Positions 33,127 through 41,303 of a DNA stretch of 64,000 nucleotides are shown piece after piece (the stretch's first letter is position 1; each line of letters opens with the position of its first letter). Source of the stretch: Lucinisca nassula (taxonomy: Eukaryota > Mollusca > Bivalvia > Lucinida > Lucinidae); the NCBI GenBank assembly GCA_963580285.1, contig OY757015.1, positions 130,321,688-130,385,687 on the forward strand. The letters are read 5' to 3'. The notes beneath the pieces were generated by a model. It was not told where the DNA came from. It ran no database searches and saw only the letters and a list, made by a program, of their open reading frames with translations. The translations under genes were made by a program, and so were the position numbers.

Positions 33127-33934
33127 TCATAGCTCAATTGACTCGTCCTGGTACTGCTTCGTGTAATCCGTAGCTTTCTCATCTGATTTTTCAGAGACTA
33201 TTCTCATGCTTTTTAGACTCCAAAAGCGCTCAAGTGCATTCTCTTCCGGTATACGGATACGGGAGGTGATGACGTTCTCAAAGTGCTCGGTTGGTCTCCC
33301 GTTATTACTGGTAGGTGTGTCCGAAACCAACCCTGACAGCAGATATCCAATCTTCGACGGCTGTAGGTCCATTACCGCGAATGATTTCATCTACGATGTC
33401 CCAGTAGTGATCTGTGCAGATTAACAAGGAAATGGTAAATGCGGTATCCCGTGTTACCGGGTATGCGAGTGTTAAACCTGGAAGATATGGTAAGTCCCGG
33501 ACAAATTGTAGTTTGCTAGAGTCGATTGGTGCTGCTATGGACGGTACAATCAGCACGCGGATAGGAATCTTCTGATAGGAATCAGTCATCAGAAATATAG
33601 TTGATGTCTCTAAGTGATGTACCGCGTTGCTGTTGCCCCCGAATGTTGACAAGCAAACTGTCTGTGTGTCATCTCTGGGAAGTTGTAGGTCATCGGCTAA
33701 ATTAACAGTTATAAATGACCTTTGGGCGTCTTCGTCAAATAAAATGGGTGCGTCACAGTGGGTGCTTGAATAACTAACGGTGGATATTGCTGTCTTCAGT
33801 AGTACTCCCGCGGGCGACTGTGGTGTTGCTGCATGAAGAATAGCTGCACCATTTCTCGACGTCTGTATATCCGTAGGAGGGTTGTTGGGTTGTTGATTAG
33901 ACGGCGACGTCTGACAAATACTTGTATGGTGCAT
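33127..33934 (-). pseudogene. BEL/Pao protease region
   Basis: Frame 33934-33305: AGVLLKTAISTV, APILFDEDAQRSFIT, LPGLTLAYPVTR and TDHYWDIV. BEL proteases usually have DxG/DxGSQ here; this copy shows DEDAQ, so the glycine is changed. An overlapping frame (33390-33127) holds the downstream part (PSKIGYLLSGLV), implying a shift near 33350. Confidence 0.75.
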
Positions 33935-33959
33935 TCTGCGGCATTTCTGTCATCTGCGT

Positions 33960-34873
33960 TTAGATTTGCAGGCTGAAACTTGATGTCTCACTAAGCAGCT
34001 GATGCACAATTTGTTCCTTTTTACAACCGCTATACGAGCTTCTGCGTTCGCATATTTCTGGCAATTTACGGCTACATGCGGTCCATGGCAAAAGAAACAT
34101 TTGACAGGCGGTCTGGGCTAAACGCTCGGTTCCGCTGAATCGGATCTGTTACTCTGCTGTGGTTTGGACATTGCACCCGCGAAAAATGAGGCTGTAGAAC
34201 CGTATATTTCAACGTCCGGATGATTTCTAGGAAACCCGGCCTCAATAATGTTGATTTCTCTGTTTATGGCCCGTCGTAACTCATCAAGTTGCCAATTGCT
34301 GTCTCCGTGTTCACGTGCAAGAATTTTCATAATTTCGCCCCGAAGTTTGTCCAAAACGATTGGTACGAGCAAGCTACCATAAGTGTCTTGATGGACTCCA
34401 AACCACGAATATACGTCTCCATCTTGTCGTAAAATGTCTCAGGCAATGCATACTATCAGTCGGCGTCGGCATTTGTAGCAAAGCTTGCAGAATGGAATGA
34501 GTAATCTTGTGCTGCTGACTTTCAGCAGATCCACGGCACGTGCATAATTGGCATTGGTGAGTGCAAATCCATCTATAGTTCTCGTGGCATCCGACTCTAG
34601 CTGTGATTTAAGATAGCTAAACTTCTGCACATCAGTAATGTTAACATTTAAGTGAATTGTAGACTCAAACGAATCCCAAAATGTCTGCCACTGTAAAATG
34701 TCACCATTAAATGTAGGCAATGAAAGTTTGGACAATCCATGATATTGTGAAGAACTTGACGAGGTCTGGCTTAGAGTTCTCTGAATCACCAGCGGACTCG
34801 GGGGTGCTAAAGCAGTAGACGACTGAGCTGCATGTACATCGGTCACGGACTGAGCATCCCTAGCACTCAACAA
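33960..34873 (-). pseudogene. BEL/Pao gag with zinc knuckle
   Basis: Frame 34873-34439 has LSKLSLPTFNGDILQWQTFW, DSFESTIHLN and KFSYLKSQLESDATRTIDGF, typical of BEL/Pao gag. It shifts frame near 34500 and continues in 34372-34118 (LVPIVLDKLRGEIM). A CCHC-type region (KCFFCHGPHVAVNC and CISCLVRHQVSAC) follows at about 34105-33965. Confidence 0.8.
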
Positions 34874-35197
34874 TGGCGGTAAGTGCCTCGCATCTGCACC
34901 CCCCCCATTGACTTTTGCTGTACGAACGGAGTTCTCGTATGCTAATTTCTAAGTTTAACGTATAATCCTCACCTTAAATAATTTCCTCTTCAATCATAGT
35001 GCAGTTTATATTTTACTTTTGGTCCTTTGAGATCAGCGTGAATATTCTGAGAAATCAGAAATAAATTATTGGTTTTGACTCATATTATAGACAGGTTTTT
35101 AATTATTTGGACCCCATTTTGATTTATATCAGTCTTTGATAGATTGCCTATTTGAAATCCGCAAAATTGCAGTATGTTTCCTTTGGCTTTCTTTGCT

Positions 35198-35258
35198 AGA
35201 TCATTACAGGGTCACTGATGAGGCTTTATTAGCCGAAACTACGTAGTATGACCCATCT
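35198..35258 (+). ncRNA. Type I hammerhead ribozyme, copy 1
   Basis: All core positions are present: CUGAUGA (35215-35221), stem II GGC-loop-GCC (35222-35234, loop UUUAUUA, or GGCU/AGCC with UUAUU), GAAA (35235-35238), a short stem III ACU..AGU, and cleavage triplet GUA (35246-35248). Stem I is GGGUCA (35209-35214) with UGACCC (35249-35254), extended beyond a 7-nt bulge by AGAU/AUCU. Predicted cleavage is after A35248. Stem III is tiny and self-complementary (CUACGUAG), as in other retroelement hammerheads that may work as dimers. Confidence 0.9.
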
Positions 35259-35576
35259 GTCTTATTAATGTTTTCATTGCTCTTAAAGGAACTCATTTTT
35301 GATTTTTATTTGCCTTCACTGCAGCTGGTGTTGTGCCGTGTGGCGGCCGTAAAACGTCTCCCCGTACATCAACCATAGTGCTGTTTATATTTTACTTTTG
35401 GTCCTTTGAGATCAGCGTGGATATTCTGAGAAATCAGAAATAAATTATTGGTTTTGACTCATATTATAGACAGGTTTTTTATTATTTGGACCCCATTTTG
35501 ATTTATATCAGTCTTTGATAGACTGCCTATTCGAAATCCGCAAAATTGCAGTATGTTTCCTTTGGCTTTCTTTGCT

Positions 35577-35637
35577 AGATCATTACAGGGTCACTGATGA
35601 GGCTTTATTAGCCGAAACTACGTAGTATGACCCATCT
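35577..35637 (+). ncRNA. Type I hammerhead ribozyme, copy 2
   Basis: Identical to copy 1 over the whole folded region, with CUGAUGA at 35594-35600 and predicted cleavage after A35627. Cutting at both sites would release RNA 35249-35627 (379 nt). Confidence 0.9.
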
Positions 35638-35690
35638 GTCTTATGAATGTTTTCATTGCTCTTAAAGGAACTCATTTTTTATTTTTATTT

Positions 35691-36009
35691 ATGCACATGC
35701 ATGTTTTAGCCATAAACACATGGGTTACGTTTGTTTCCGTGAGACTGAAAAGATGGGCTATCTTTCAAAGCAAAATTCACGAGCCATTGTTTCATTTAGA
35801 ACAGACCTCACACTTTCGACGCAAAATGAAGTAAAATTAAGTATGCAACCTATCATCGCAAAATGATTTTTTTTTTTTTTTTTTTCATTTTGATCAAACA
35901 TCTTATGAAGTAAAAACTGCATTTTATTTCTTTTCGCATCGACTAAGCCGGCGCAAAATGAAATAAAAAGTTAAAAACATTACTTCTTTACTTCATTTTA
36001 CATTGTATC
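35691..36009. other. Intron 4, unassigned
   Basis: It contains a poly-T run at about 35868-35886. No gene is seen. Confidence 0.4.
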
Positions 36010-36320
36010 ATAATTCAGTGGCTAGTTCACTTGCCTCTGATGCTAGAGGACCCCGGTTCGATCCCCAGCGTTGGTAATTATTTCGGTGTCCTAACACCCT
36101 CCATATACCATTTCCAGGGATGAATGTCAATAAAAACGTTCTTCGGATCAGCACGTTAACTGGAGCCCCCATATGCAGCGAGAGTCATCCCCTGTTGAAG
36201 GTTAAAGTCCCTACCATAATTACATCATTACTGTCTAGGATTTCTCCCTTCAAACCTGGTGTGTACCTTATGTGCACCTGTGAGTAACGGTCATATGTGA
36301 CCAATCGCAGTTTAAGTAAT
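36010..36320 (+). mobile_element. Probable tRNA-headed SINE
   Basis: A degenerate A box (GTGGCTAGTTCACTTG) and a perfect B box GGTTCGATCC (36055-36064) are followed by a non-coding body. No anticodon arm or acceptor stem is sound enough for a functional tRNA. The 3' end and target duplication are not clear. Confidence 0.5.
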
Positions 36321-36548
36321 TTGCTAGAACAAAACACTTTCTAAATGGGTCTGGTTAGCATACGTTTTTCACATGGCGATGGGAGTTTCTGTTAAACTCT
36401 AATGGCATCCCACTGTAAAGTGCTTTTCTTCTTTTTCTACCCTGCTTAATGCGTGTTAGGCCCGTCTCAAATCATATAGCTTTAACGTATACCCAATTCA
36501 TTTAGGCATCAGCTCAAGGTCTACAATTAACGATATATTATAGCAGTC
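36321..36548. other. Intron 4, unassigned
   Basis: Nothing recognised. Confidence 0.4.
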
Positions 36549-36551
36549 TTA

Positions 36552-37431
36552 ATTCGGCTCTAACACTGTCACGACTCTGACCACGATCGTCCACGACTGT
36601 CCACGACCAATGGGGACCATGAAAATCGTGGCAAATCGGAGCATACACGGTTCCGATTTCACTACCCTACGAATACTCACGACATTGCTGCGCCACTTCT
36701 ACGGACAATCACGATTGCTGTACGATAATGGAGCCGATTTACAACGATCCTCCACGATCGACCACGATGTATTACGATCCTCTAGGATTCTTCTACGACT
36801 GCACCACGATTGCTTCAAGATGTCAGACGATCATACACGATTTCTCACAATCCCTGCAAGACTGCTCTACGACCAAGGCCGAATTGGCACGATGATCAAA
36901 GACTCAGTACGATCATGGAGGAATCGATACGATTTACTCACGATTAACCAAGACTTCTCCCGATTCGTCAGGATTTATAACGATCTGGGTATATAAAAGT
37001 GTTCGTCGGGATAAATCGTGCTAGCTTCGTCATCAATCGTAGTGCATTCCTGGTGAATCTTGCATTGTCGTGAGCAGTCGTCGTGATATCGTAGTAGATC
37101 GTACGGCAGTCGCAACGGAATCGTAGAGGCGTCGTAGATGATATTGTCTCGTCGTAGCGCAATCGTGGTAGAATTCAGTCACGATTATTGGCGATTGGCT
37201 ACGATTACCACGACGACGGCTCACGACTGAGCTACGATATGAAAAATGATGCCGACTCGTCATGAATGTTTTGAACATGTCCAAGACAGTCGTGGTCACT
37301 CCCGAACTATCACGATCAACCACGATTCCTCAAGATCTCTTCCGACTTCTCTACGACGTTGTTCACGATTTACCACGATTTAAAAAATCGTGGTGAGTCG
37401 TGGCCAAAATCGTGACAGTGTAAGAGCCCCT
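36552..37431. mobile_element. PIF/Harbinger-like non-autonomous element made of CACGA motifs
   Basis: Ends GGCTCTAACACTGTCACGA (left) and TCGTGACAGTGTAAGAGCC (right) are inverted repeats, and TTA is duplicated outside (36549-36551 and 37432-37434), as for PIF/Harbinger. The 880-bp interior is packed with short CACGA/TACGAT motifs 10-12 bp apart. They point one way in 36565-37000, mostly the other way in 37010-37170, and switch again after. Several open frames through it are by-products. Confidence 0.75.
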
Positions 37432-37570
37432 TTAGAAACTAATGTGTACTGCCGAGACGGTTCCATGGAAAAATGTATACTTTCGTATACTTCACTTTTC
37501 CCCTCATAGAGTAGATATTTTAGAAGTCTGCAGTACACAGACTTTAAATTAAAAATATATTTTGTTTCAG

Positions 37571-37643
37571 GAATATTGGTTTTGGTGTCTGTAGTACCCT
37601 GTCTCGTGTTGGAGCTGCTTTAGGACCACAGTTGGTTTACTTG
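37571..37643 (+). CDS. SLC22 exon (TM11)
   Basis: A 73-nt exon (1 + 72) between TTTGTTTCAG|G and TACTTG|GTTAGT. The first base completes Arg of EIYPTVVR; then come NIGFGVCSTLSRVGAALGPQ and LVYL. The (R)NxGxGxCSxxxRxG pattern directly after YPTxxR is standard for SLC22 and opens TM11. It ends in phase 0, matching the start at 41160. The donor GTTAGT is weaker than the others in this gene. Confidence 0.92.
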
Positions 37644-37785
37644 GTTAGTTACCTCCTTATATAGTTTCCTGATTGAAGAAACATAAATCGTAGTTTTTTT
37701 TTTTTAATTTGTTAAAACTTTCAAGACATGAGTACATATAATCTGTACTTTCAACAGATACACATACACACATACAGTGTTTATA
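37644..37785. other. Start of SLC22 intron 5 (37644-41159)
   Basis: It contains a T-run at about 37693-37705 and a short ACACATACACA tract. Confidence 0.6.
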
Positions 37786-38239
37786 TCAGGGGGAACAACC
37801 TACGTCAGTGAAGTGACGTCATAACCATTCGTAGGTTTGCCGGCGTTTACTACACAAAAGGCAATTGTCACAACAAGTAGGCGCATTCGGTGCATTAGGA
37901 CATAAAAAAAACAAACATACTGAAATCTGTCTCAGAAATGTGCCCTTTTCTTTAAATAATTCGACACAAGCTGATTTGGCAATGATGTCGGAACTACAAT
38001 TGTTTACAGCGCCGAATCAGATCTTGTGGCAAATCTATCGAAGCATTTTCAATGTTTCTAGGTGGAATTAGCTTACTGGTGGGATGCAAATATTGTTCGT
38101 TACCAGCTGAAGTGTGTTTTCTGAAGACTCGTAATGTACATATCTAGTTTGAAGCATTTTATTTACCCTATCTACACCAATATGGCCGCTCCTGAAATGG
38201 GTACGACATCTCTGCTATGACGTAGGTTGTCACCCCTGA
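37786..38239. mobile_element. Inverted-repeat DNA element with TATA duplication
   Basis: The left end TCAGGGGGAACAACCTACGT and the right end ACGTAGGTTGTCACCCCTGA pair with two mismatches. TATA flanks both sides (37782-37785 and 38240-38243). The 454-bp interior is non-coding. Superfamily uncertain (a TA-type target, or a 4-bp duplication). Confidence 0.75.
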
Positions 38240-38531
38240 TATATGTAGGCTGTGGCTGTAGTTAGCCTCTTGTTAAGATAAACCTATATGTTATCGGTTT
38301 TATACACAGATTCAATGAAAACGCACCACTAGTACTATACCTCAAACTTTAATTGATTCACAATATTTCCAGCATTTGATCACGTTTAATGAATTATCAC
38401 TAACGTATCCACAGACTCACTACAGAGTTACAGCATATCATTGGATGCAGAGATACCGAGACTCGAGTAAGTCAACACACCCGAAAAATCAAAATCACAT
38501 ATCCTAATACCGGGTATGTTCACCATTAGCA

Positions 38532-39670
38532 TCAATTGTTGCTTGGCATCGACGCCTCAAGCTTCGAATTAAACGCTGTATCTGCTCTTATGTGATGTGG
38601 CCTCATTCTTACTGTAGCGCCATGGCAAGCTGCTGACGGTTGATTGGTAGATGACATCGGCTGTACACACGTTTTCCGAGCCGGTCCCAAAGGTGCTTTA
38701 TTGGGTTTAAATCCGGGGAAAACGCAGGCCAATGAAGAACTACATTTTAATATTTGTAAAGATTCATACATCAATATGCGCAAGCTATAACTACCACGAG
38801 ACCTGCTTTTTATCGTTTTCTTTTTTATTGTACATATCTTTGTTTTTTACAGAGGGCTACAAGGTAGACTAGCGTGCAGCTAATTGTGAGACTGTTTAAA
38901 TAAAGCTATATAATTAAACATGCACAACATTTTAATTACAAAGTCCATGATTAGCCTCGCAGAATGAGCTCGTGCATTGTCCTGTCAGAAAAGCGTTACG
39001 TCACCATTATTGTGTAAAACCGGTACCACCTCAGGCTCTTGGGTTTTGTGGCGTCATGAGATCCCTCTCCACACCATTATGCTACCACCACCCCAACGTA
39101 ACACCTGTTTAACACAACAGTTTTGAAATCGCACCCCACGCCAACGCCATACTTCACGCTGCCTATCAAACATTTCAACACAAACCGGGATCGTCCGTGA
39201 ACAGTACACCACGCCAATGCTGTTGTGTCCATCGGATACGCTGTCGACACCAATTAAAGCGACTGATTCGACCAACAATTAAAGCGACTGATTCGACGTT
39301 CCGTCGTCAAAACGTTCCCCCTATACGTCTTATGGCTAGAAATACCGCGTTACTGGAGACGCTGCCGTACAGTTAATGTACTTACGCGTAAGTTATGGGT
39401 TCCCACTGTCTCCTGGGCAGTTTCCACAGCCGTTCTGAATCGGTCGCGTAAAGGACTCAAAACACTGCACCGGTCCTGCTGACGTGTAGTAACACGTTCA
39501 CGTCCAGGACGTTGTCTTACGTCCAGAGACCCCGTGGCGTTGTGCTTTTCAATCAACCATGCAATCGTTGTGTGCGAACAACCCATACGCTCTGAAACTT
39601 GGCGGTGTGAAAGCCCACCTTCAACCATACTGAGGGCACGATGACGATCGACGTTACTTAGACGTCCCAT
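38532..39670 (-). pseudogene. Tc1-like transposase, broken
   Basis: The N-terminal paired-type HTH is intact in 39670-39350 (MGRLSNVDRHRALSMVEGG, HRQVSERMGCSHTTIAWLI). Frame 39278-39054 contains RQREVWRWRGVRF and VLRWGGGSIMVWRGIS (core). The second Asp region QDNARAHSARLIMDF is near 38990-38945. After the inserted DNA comes WPAFSPDLNPIKHLWDRLG, where the third acidic residue (usually Glu in NPIEHxWD) is Lys. Several frameshifts, the insertion and the E-to-K change make it inactive. Confidence 0.82.
38752..38936. mobile_element. 185-bp insertion with 10-bp target duplication inside the transposase
   Basis: ACATTTTAAT occurs at 38742-38751 and again at 38927-38936, at exactly the borders of sequence foreign to the transposase. 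The insert ends in AAATAAAGCTATATAATTAAA-like sequence. It is unclassified; it may be a small SINE. Confidence 0.6.
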
Positions 39671-39917
39671 TGGCTTGTTTTATGCTTTTCAACGCAAAGA
39701 ATGTGCCGAAAATATCGTGATTACGAAAATTTTGCAATTTTTGCATTTTGCATGTGCGCATGCAGATCATGAAAACCACTCAGTATTCGTGGAAAACAAA
39801 TTCATGCTTCGGCGACAACTTTGTAATACCGTATTTATCAGTTGAAAAGTCAGTAATTTTTACCTTAAACTAAAAAAATCAAAATTCTAAACCGGTACGT
39901 GTTTTCATTGAATCTTA

Positions 39918-40721
39918 GCATATAGATTTATCTATTGTTTAAAACATCGACAATGACACCAAATCATGCAAAATAAGAAGGAGAAGACGAAGTAGATAGA
40001 GCCGGCCTGCAGAGCGGTTCTAAAGAGTACACACAATCTATGTTTTGAGCAGAAATATGAAAACAATTCAGGATCTTTATCTGAAAAAACTTATTATTTG
40101 GTGGTAAATCTTTACCAAATAAATTTGAATAGGCGTGTTTTTGTAATGGGGTAGCTCCCCTTTCCGCGCCTTGTCTTTTAAACATAGATTTTCTGAGTCC
40201 ACATGGCCTTGATCCTTACGTCATGGACTGGGGCTGGTGTACTGATGAACAAAAAGATTGTACTACCCGTTATATTTATCATCATGTACATTTCGCCCAG
40301 CTTCCACAGAGTTGGATTTGCAAGGGTATGCATAAGTAATCTTATAGGTCGTAGATATGTGTATTCTGTACCAGCTCATCCAATGTTTAAGCCCTTAACG
40401 GAAGTCTCAACCCTATGTGGACTAGCTGTTGGATGGGATGCAATGACCTAAAAATAAAATACAATTATGTCAAAGAATATACATTTTTTTTTTTTTTTTT
40501 TTACAATGGATTTTTTCATCTTAACCATCTTTTAACATGCACATTTGTTCCAAATAGGTTTATCAGTCACAGCAACGAATTTCAATGTCAAAGGGTGAAG
40601 ATCCTGATCAGATGGGTAATGTTTATACTCAGCATATTTTCCGCCATTTGTATAAGGAAGACACTTTTCAGGGGTTCCTGTACCTTGTCGTGTGCACTTT
40701 GTCCCGCTGAAAAAGGGATTC
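39918..40721. other. SLC22 intron 5, with a half MITE
   Basis: The part 40013-40149 is the right half of a family I hairpin MITE (AGCGGTTCTAAAGAGTAC through ATAGGCGTGTTTTTGTAATG). A T-run lies at about 40485-40502. The frame at 40203-40451 (hydrophobic, 82 codons) is not supported as an exon. Confidence 0.5.
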
Positions 40722-40783
40722 TCCTCTTAAAGGAAAGAATTTGCTCCTCAGGAGCGCATTCTTTCCTTTAAGAGAAGACCCCT
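40722..40783. repeat. Inverted repeat, ~27-bp arms
   Basis: The arms TCTCCTCTTAAAGGAAAGAA and TTCTTTCCTTTAAGAGAAG face each other around GCTCCTCAGGAGC, giving a nearly complete hairpin. Confidence 0.8.
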
Positions 40784-40810
40784 CTTGGTATGGGATACAA
40801 ACATATTTTG

Positions 40811-41159
40811 AAAGCGTTACCTCTCCTGAAGCTATGTGCAATCTTGTCTTCTTTTGTAGGAAAGCGTTGCGTCTCTTGAAGATATATGTAACCTTGTCTT
40901 CTTTTGCAGGAAAGCATTGCGTCTCCTGAAGATATATGTAATCGTGTCTTCTTTTGTAGGAAAGCGTTGCGTCTCTTGAATATATATGTAATCTTGTCTT
41001 CTTTTGTAGGAAAGCGTTGCGTCTCCTGAAGATATATGTAACCTTGTCTTCTTTTGCAGGAAAGCATTGCGTCTCATGAAGATATATGTAATCGTGTCTT
41101 CTTTTGTAGGAAAGCGTTGCGTCTCCTGAAGATATATGTAATCTTGTCTTCTTTTGTAG
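40811..41159 (+). repeat. 50-bp minisatellite of a splice acceptor (7 tandem acceptors)
   Basis: The unit GAAAGCGTTGCGTCTCCTGA, AGATATATGTAATC, TTGTCTTCTTTTGTAG repeats at a strict 50-bp period. Each ends with a pyrimidine tract plus TAG or CAG then G. The AGs end at 40859, 40909, 40959, 41009, 41059, 41109 and 41159; the last is the real acceptor of the terminal SLC22 exon. The exon start GAAATGTTTGTTCCTGGA resembles the unit start GAAAGCGTTGCGTCTCCTGAA, so the unit probably spans the acceptor and the first exon bases. Confidence 0.93.
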
Positions 41160-41303
41160 GAAATGTTTGTTCCTGGAATATTATATTTCTGTTGTGGTGG
41201 GGTATCTGTGCTGTGTATTTGTGGACTGTTCTGGTTGCCGGAAACAAAAGATTCTAACCTGAGCGATAAACTCAACCAAACAATAAAATTTGAACAAAAA
41301 TGA
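41160..41303 (+). CDS. SLC22 terminal exon (TM12, LPETK motif, stop)
   Basis: It runs 47 codons and TGA (41301-41303) after TTTTGTAG, in phase with the previous exon. It reads EMFVPGILYFCCGGVSVLCI (TM12), then CGLFWLPETKDSNLSDKLNQ and a short hydrophilic tail TIKFEQK. LPET(K) after TM12 is diagnostic of SLC22 and sugar-porter-like transporters; the acidic tail is short. Choosing any of the six upstream acceptors adds repeat-encoded codons that run into a stop or shift the frame, so 41160 is the only start that yields the conserved end. Confidence 0.93.
   Translation, partial: EMFVPGILYFCCGGVSVLCICGLFWLPETKDSNLSDKLNQTIKFEQK

Larger units (their letters stand above)
29755..34960 (-). mobile_element. 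BEL/Pao LTR retrotransposon, truncated, with two later insertions
   Basis: Minus-strand order gag, zinc knuckle, protease, reverse transcriptase, RNase H, linker, integrase. A tRNA-headed SINE (31871-32104) and a TTAA-flanked MITE (32488-33028) have inserted into the polymerase region. The integrase C-terminus is replaced by gypsy sequence at about 29755-29765. No LTRs are seen. Confidence 0.88.
34991..35690 (+). mobile_element. Retrozyme-like tandem element with two hammerhead ribozymes
   Basis: Two 321-bp direct repeats (34991-35311 and 35370-35690) differ at only about eight positions and are separated by a 58-bp middle (35312-35369), giving an exact 379-bp period. Each repeat holds a complete type I hammerhead motif in plus orientation. 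The layout (near-identical ends with hammerheads and a short non-coding middle) matches non-autonomous retrozymes, which move through circular RNA. No ORF is present and no Penelope-type polymerase lies nearby. It is in sense orientation in SLC22 intron 4, next to the 5' end of the antisense BEL element. Confidence 0.85.
38308..39915 (-). mobile_element. Tc1/mariner-type transposon, dead
   Basis: About 1.6 kb, the usual Tc1 size. The ends AGATTCAATGAAAACRC are inverted at 38308-38324 and about 39899-39915, with TA next to the right end. A minus-strand transposase lies inside, itself carrying a 185-bp insertion at 38752-38936. Confidence 0.75.

Noticed and set aside
29755..34960. BEL/Pao plus gypsy as one retrovirus-like element with an envelope gene
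   Set aside because: Two polymerase sets are present, in series, and no envelope-like ORF with signal peptide or membrane anchor is seen.
36015..36075. Possible tRNA gene with GGTTCGATCC B box
   Set aside because: No sound acceptor or anticodon stem; it fits a SINE head better.
36610..37323. ORFs of 96-128 codons on both strands
   Set aside because: They run through the CACGA-motif Harbinger-like element and have no domain.
40203..40451. 82-codon hydrophobic ORF as an extra SLC22 exon
   Set aside because: The flanking SLC22 exons already join in phase without it, and its sequence does not match any SLC22 segment.
40811..41159. CRISPR-like regular repeats (50-bp and 30-bp arrays)
   Set aside because: There are no unique spacers between repeats and the genome is eukaryotic; these are head-to-tail minisatellites.
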